NCBI GenBank assembly: GCA_947627875.1
Contig: CANQXS010000002.1
Coordinates: forward strand, 1 to 64,000
Direction of reading: 5' to 3'
Source of the DNA: an uncultured Clostridia bacterium
GTDB taxonomy: Bacteria > Bacillota > Clostridia > Oscillospirales > Ruminococcaceae
Length of the DNA: 64,000 nt
Shown here piece by piece: positions 63,354 through 64,000 of the stretch. Every line of letters starts with the position of its first letter. Position 1 is the stretch's first letter. A model generated the notes under the pieces. That model saw only the letters and a list, made by a program, of their open reading frames with translations. It was not told where the DNA came from and searched no databases. The translations under genes and the position numbers were made by a program.

Positions 63354-63648
63354 CGGAATCTCCTCCGTCATGACGCTCAACCTCGCTTTCATTATCCTTG
63401 TTTTCCTCGCCGTACATATAATCCTGAGCCAATTTTGTTTTTGTAAAATTCAGCAGGATAACCGCGGGCGAAGCAGCTACAAACAGAATCAGCGCGGACA
63501 GAAAAGCCCTGTAAAAATCGCCCTCTAATAAACCGAGGATAAAGGTAATAACCCAATATCCAGTAGAAACGACGCTGATAAACACGGTGTAGATAATCAC
63601 TCCGGCTACCACGAGTGCCGCCTTTTCATTCTTGTTAAGTTTACGCAC
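63346..63648 (-). CDS. Membrane protein, 100 aa
   Basis: Two transmembrane helices (AALVVAGVIIYTVFISVV and FLSALILFVAASPAVILL) with an acidic C-terminal tail (EENKDNESEVERHDGGDSDE). The start abuts the end of the upstream membrane gene. Function unknown. Confidence 0.62.
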   Translation of the reverse strand: MRKLNKNEKAALVVAGVIIYTVFISVVSTGYWVITFILGLLEGDFYRAFLSALILFVAASPAVILLNFTKTKLAQDYMYGEENKDNESEVERHDGGDSDE

Positions 63649-63888
63649 TCAATTTCCCTCCTTCCTGCGACGCTCATCCAAATACTCAGCGATTTCCGCC
63701 TCGGAATCGCGGGTAATAAACCTCGCTATCAATGCACTCAGGGCAAGGACTACGAAAGCCACCGCGAAAATCGCAAAAGCACTCAGGAAATCCCCCGCGA
63801 AAAGGAAAAGCAGAAATTCCACAAGACCGAAACAAATCGCCACCAAACCGAAAAAGAAAACCGCGATGGCTAAAAACAAAGCTACCAT
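63649..63888 (-). CDS. Membrane protein, 79 aa
   Basis: Two or three hydrophobic helices (LFLAIAVFFFGLVAICFGLV, FLSAFAIFAVAFVVLALSALI) followed by a charged tail (AEYLDERRRKEGN). It starts with an AGGAGG site and lies directly upstream of the other membrane protein, forming a small membrane cluster. Confidence 0.62.
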   Translation of the reverse strand: MVALFLAIAVFFFGLVAICFGLVEFLLFLFAGDFLSAFAIFAVAFVVLALSALIARFITRDSEAEIAEYLDERRRKEGN

Positions 63889-63962
63889 TTTTAAAAACCT
63901 CCTATTATAAATTATTATTGTTTTTTGGAAAATCGGCTCAAAACCGTGAACTCATATCAAAA

Positions 63963-63982
63963 CCCGCTTCCGAAGAAACGGG
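63963..63982 (-). terminator. Rho-independent terminator
   Basis: Stem CCCGTTTC/GAAGCGGG with a TTCG tetraloop and four T on the minus strand. It closes a transcription unit entering from beyond the window. Confidence 0.75.
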
Positions 63983-64000
63983 CTCGGCATATAAGCTCAC

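Larger units (their letters stand above)
4681..64000. mobile_element. Large prophage / phage-like element (replication and early region), continues beyond window
   Basis: Fifty-nine kilobases of tightly packed, almost uniformly minus-strand small genes start at the tRNA-Thr fragment. They include phage-type replication genes (DnaE, primase, DnaB, SSB, ERF), class III ribonucleotide reductase, ThyX, dUTPase, YopX, an MrpR-like repressor and tRNAs. Base composition drops clearly compared with the left flank. No structural, terminase or lysis cassette is seen (only a transglycosylase), so the element must extend well past 64 kb. Confidence 0.85.

Overview
The window looks like a piece of a gut Clostridia (Bacillota) chromosome carrying two stacked mobile elements. 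Bases 1-2682 are the right end of an integrative conjugative/mobilizable element: a relaxase C-terminus, two small accessory ORFs and a large serine recombinase (TnpX type, DUF4368). The element is inserted inside an XRE-family regulator gene, whose 3' part continues at 2683-3375. Two ordinary chromosomal genes follow (a FlaR-like P-loop kinase and a SAM methyltransferase), then a terminator and a 61-nt 3' fragment of a tRNA-Thr(GGT) gene at 4681-4741. I read that fragment as one attachment site of the second element.

From about 4742 to the end, every convincing protein gene but one tiny ORF is on the minus strand, tightly packed, with good Shine-Dalgarno sequences and visibly lower GC. This is the early/middle region of a large temperate phage (or phage-like element); no head, tail or terminase gene is present, so the whole element must be much bigger than the window. 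Reading right to left (the direction of transcription) the layout is: (i) 64.0-62.5 kb, small membrane and Cys-rich proteins; (ii) 62.5-55.4 kb, two truncated tRNA-like elements, two tandem copies of a GATase-II + amidoligase pair, and tRNA-Gln; (iii) 54.9-46.5 kb, tRNA-Leu and an NAD/PRPP metabolism block (nicotinamidase, PRPP synthetase, nicotinamide phosphoribosyltransferase, NAD synthetase) among conserved small phage proteins; (iv) 43.7-42.4 kb, a monocistronic MrpR/YopR-like repressor with its own promoter, inverted-repeat operator and terminator; (v) 42-34 kb, small regulators (AbrB, YopX, STAS-like, HPr-like), a PP-loop (PAPS reductase/DndC-like) enzyme and an unusual pentamer-repeat region; (vi) 33.9-21.6 kb, a lytic transglycosylase, two C5-cytosine methyltransferases, a Dam-like and two MT-A70 methyltransferases, RNA ligase, RlaP nucleotidyltransferase, CCA-adding enzyme and ThyX; (vii) 21.4-11.7 kb, a flotillin and a replication/recombination module (HD hydrolase, ERF annealase, SSB, Cas4-like nuclease, DnaB, primase, DNA polymerase III alpha); (viii) 11.3-4.9 kb, nucleotide metabolism (dNTP hydrolase, deoxyribonucleotidase, NrdH, NrdD, NrdG, FTR-like redox protein, dUTPase), ending in a strong terminator.

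Taken together the phage brings its own replisome, dNTP supply for an anaerobic host, tRNA repair, NAD replenishment and DNA-modification set. The most striking signal is that four of its modification-type genes (two MT-A70 methyltransferases, a C5 methyltransferase and the PP-loop enzyme) each carry a poly-G tract exactly at a conserved Gly-Gly motif. Each would be in frame at G8, and each is out of frame here (G7, G7, G9, G7). This is either a set of phase-variable (contingency) DNA-modification genes or a systematic homopolymer error. Other unusual items are the degenerate pentamer array at 36.7-37.15 kb, two minimal tRNA-like structures, the duplicated amidoligase cassette and the NAD block.
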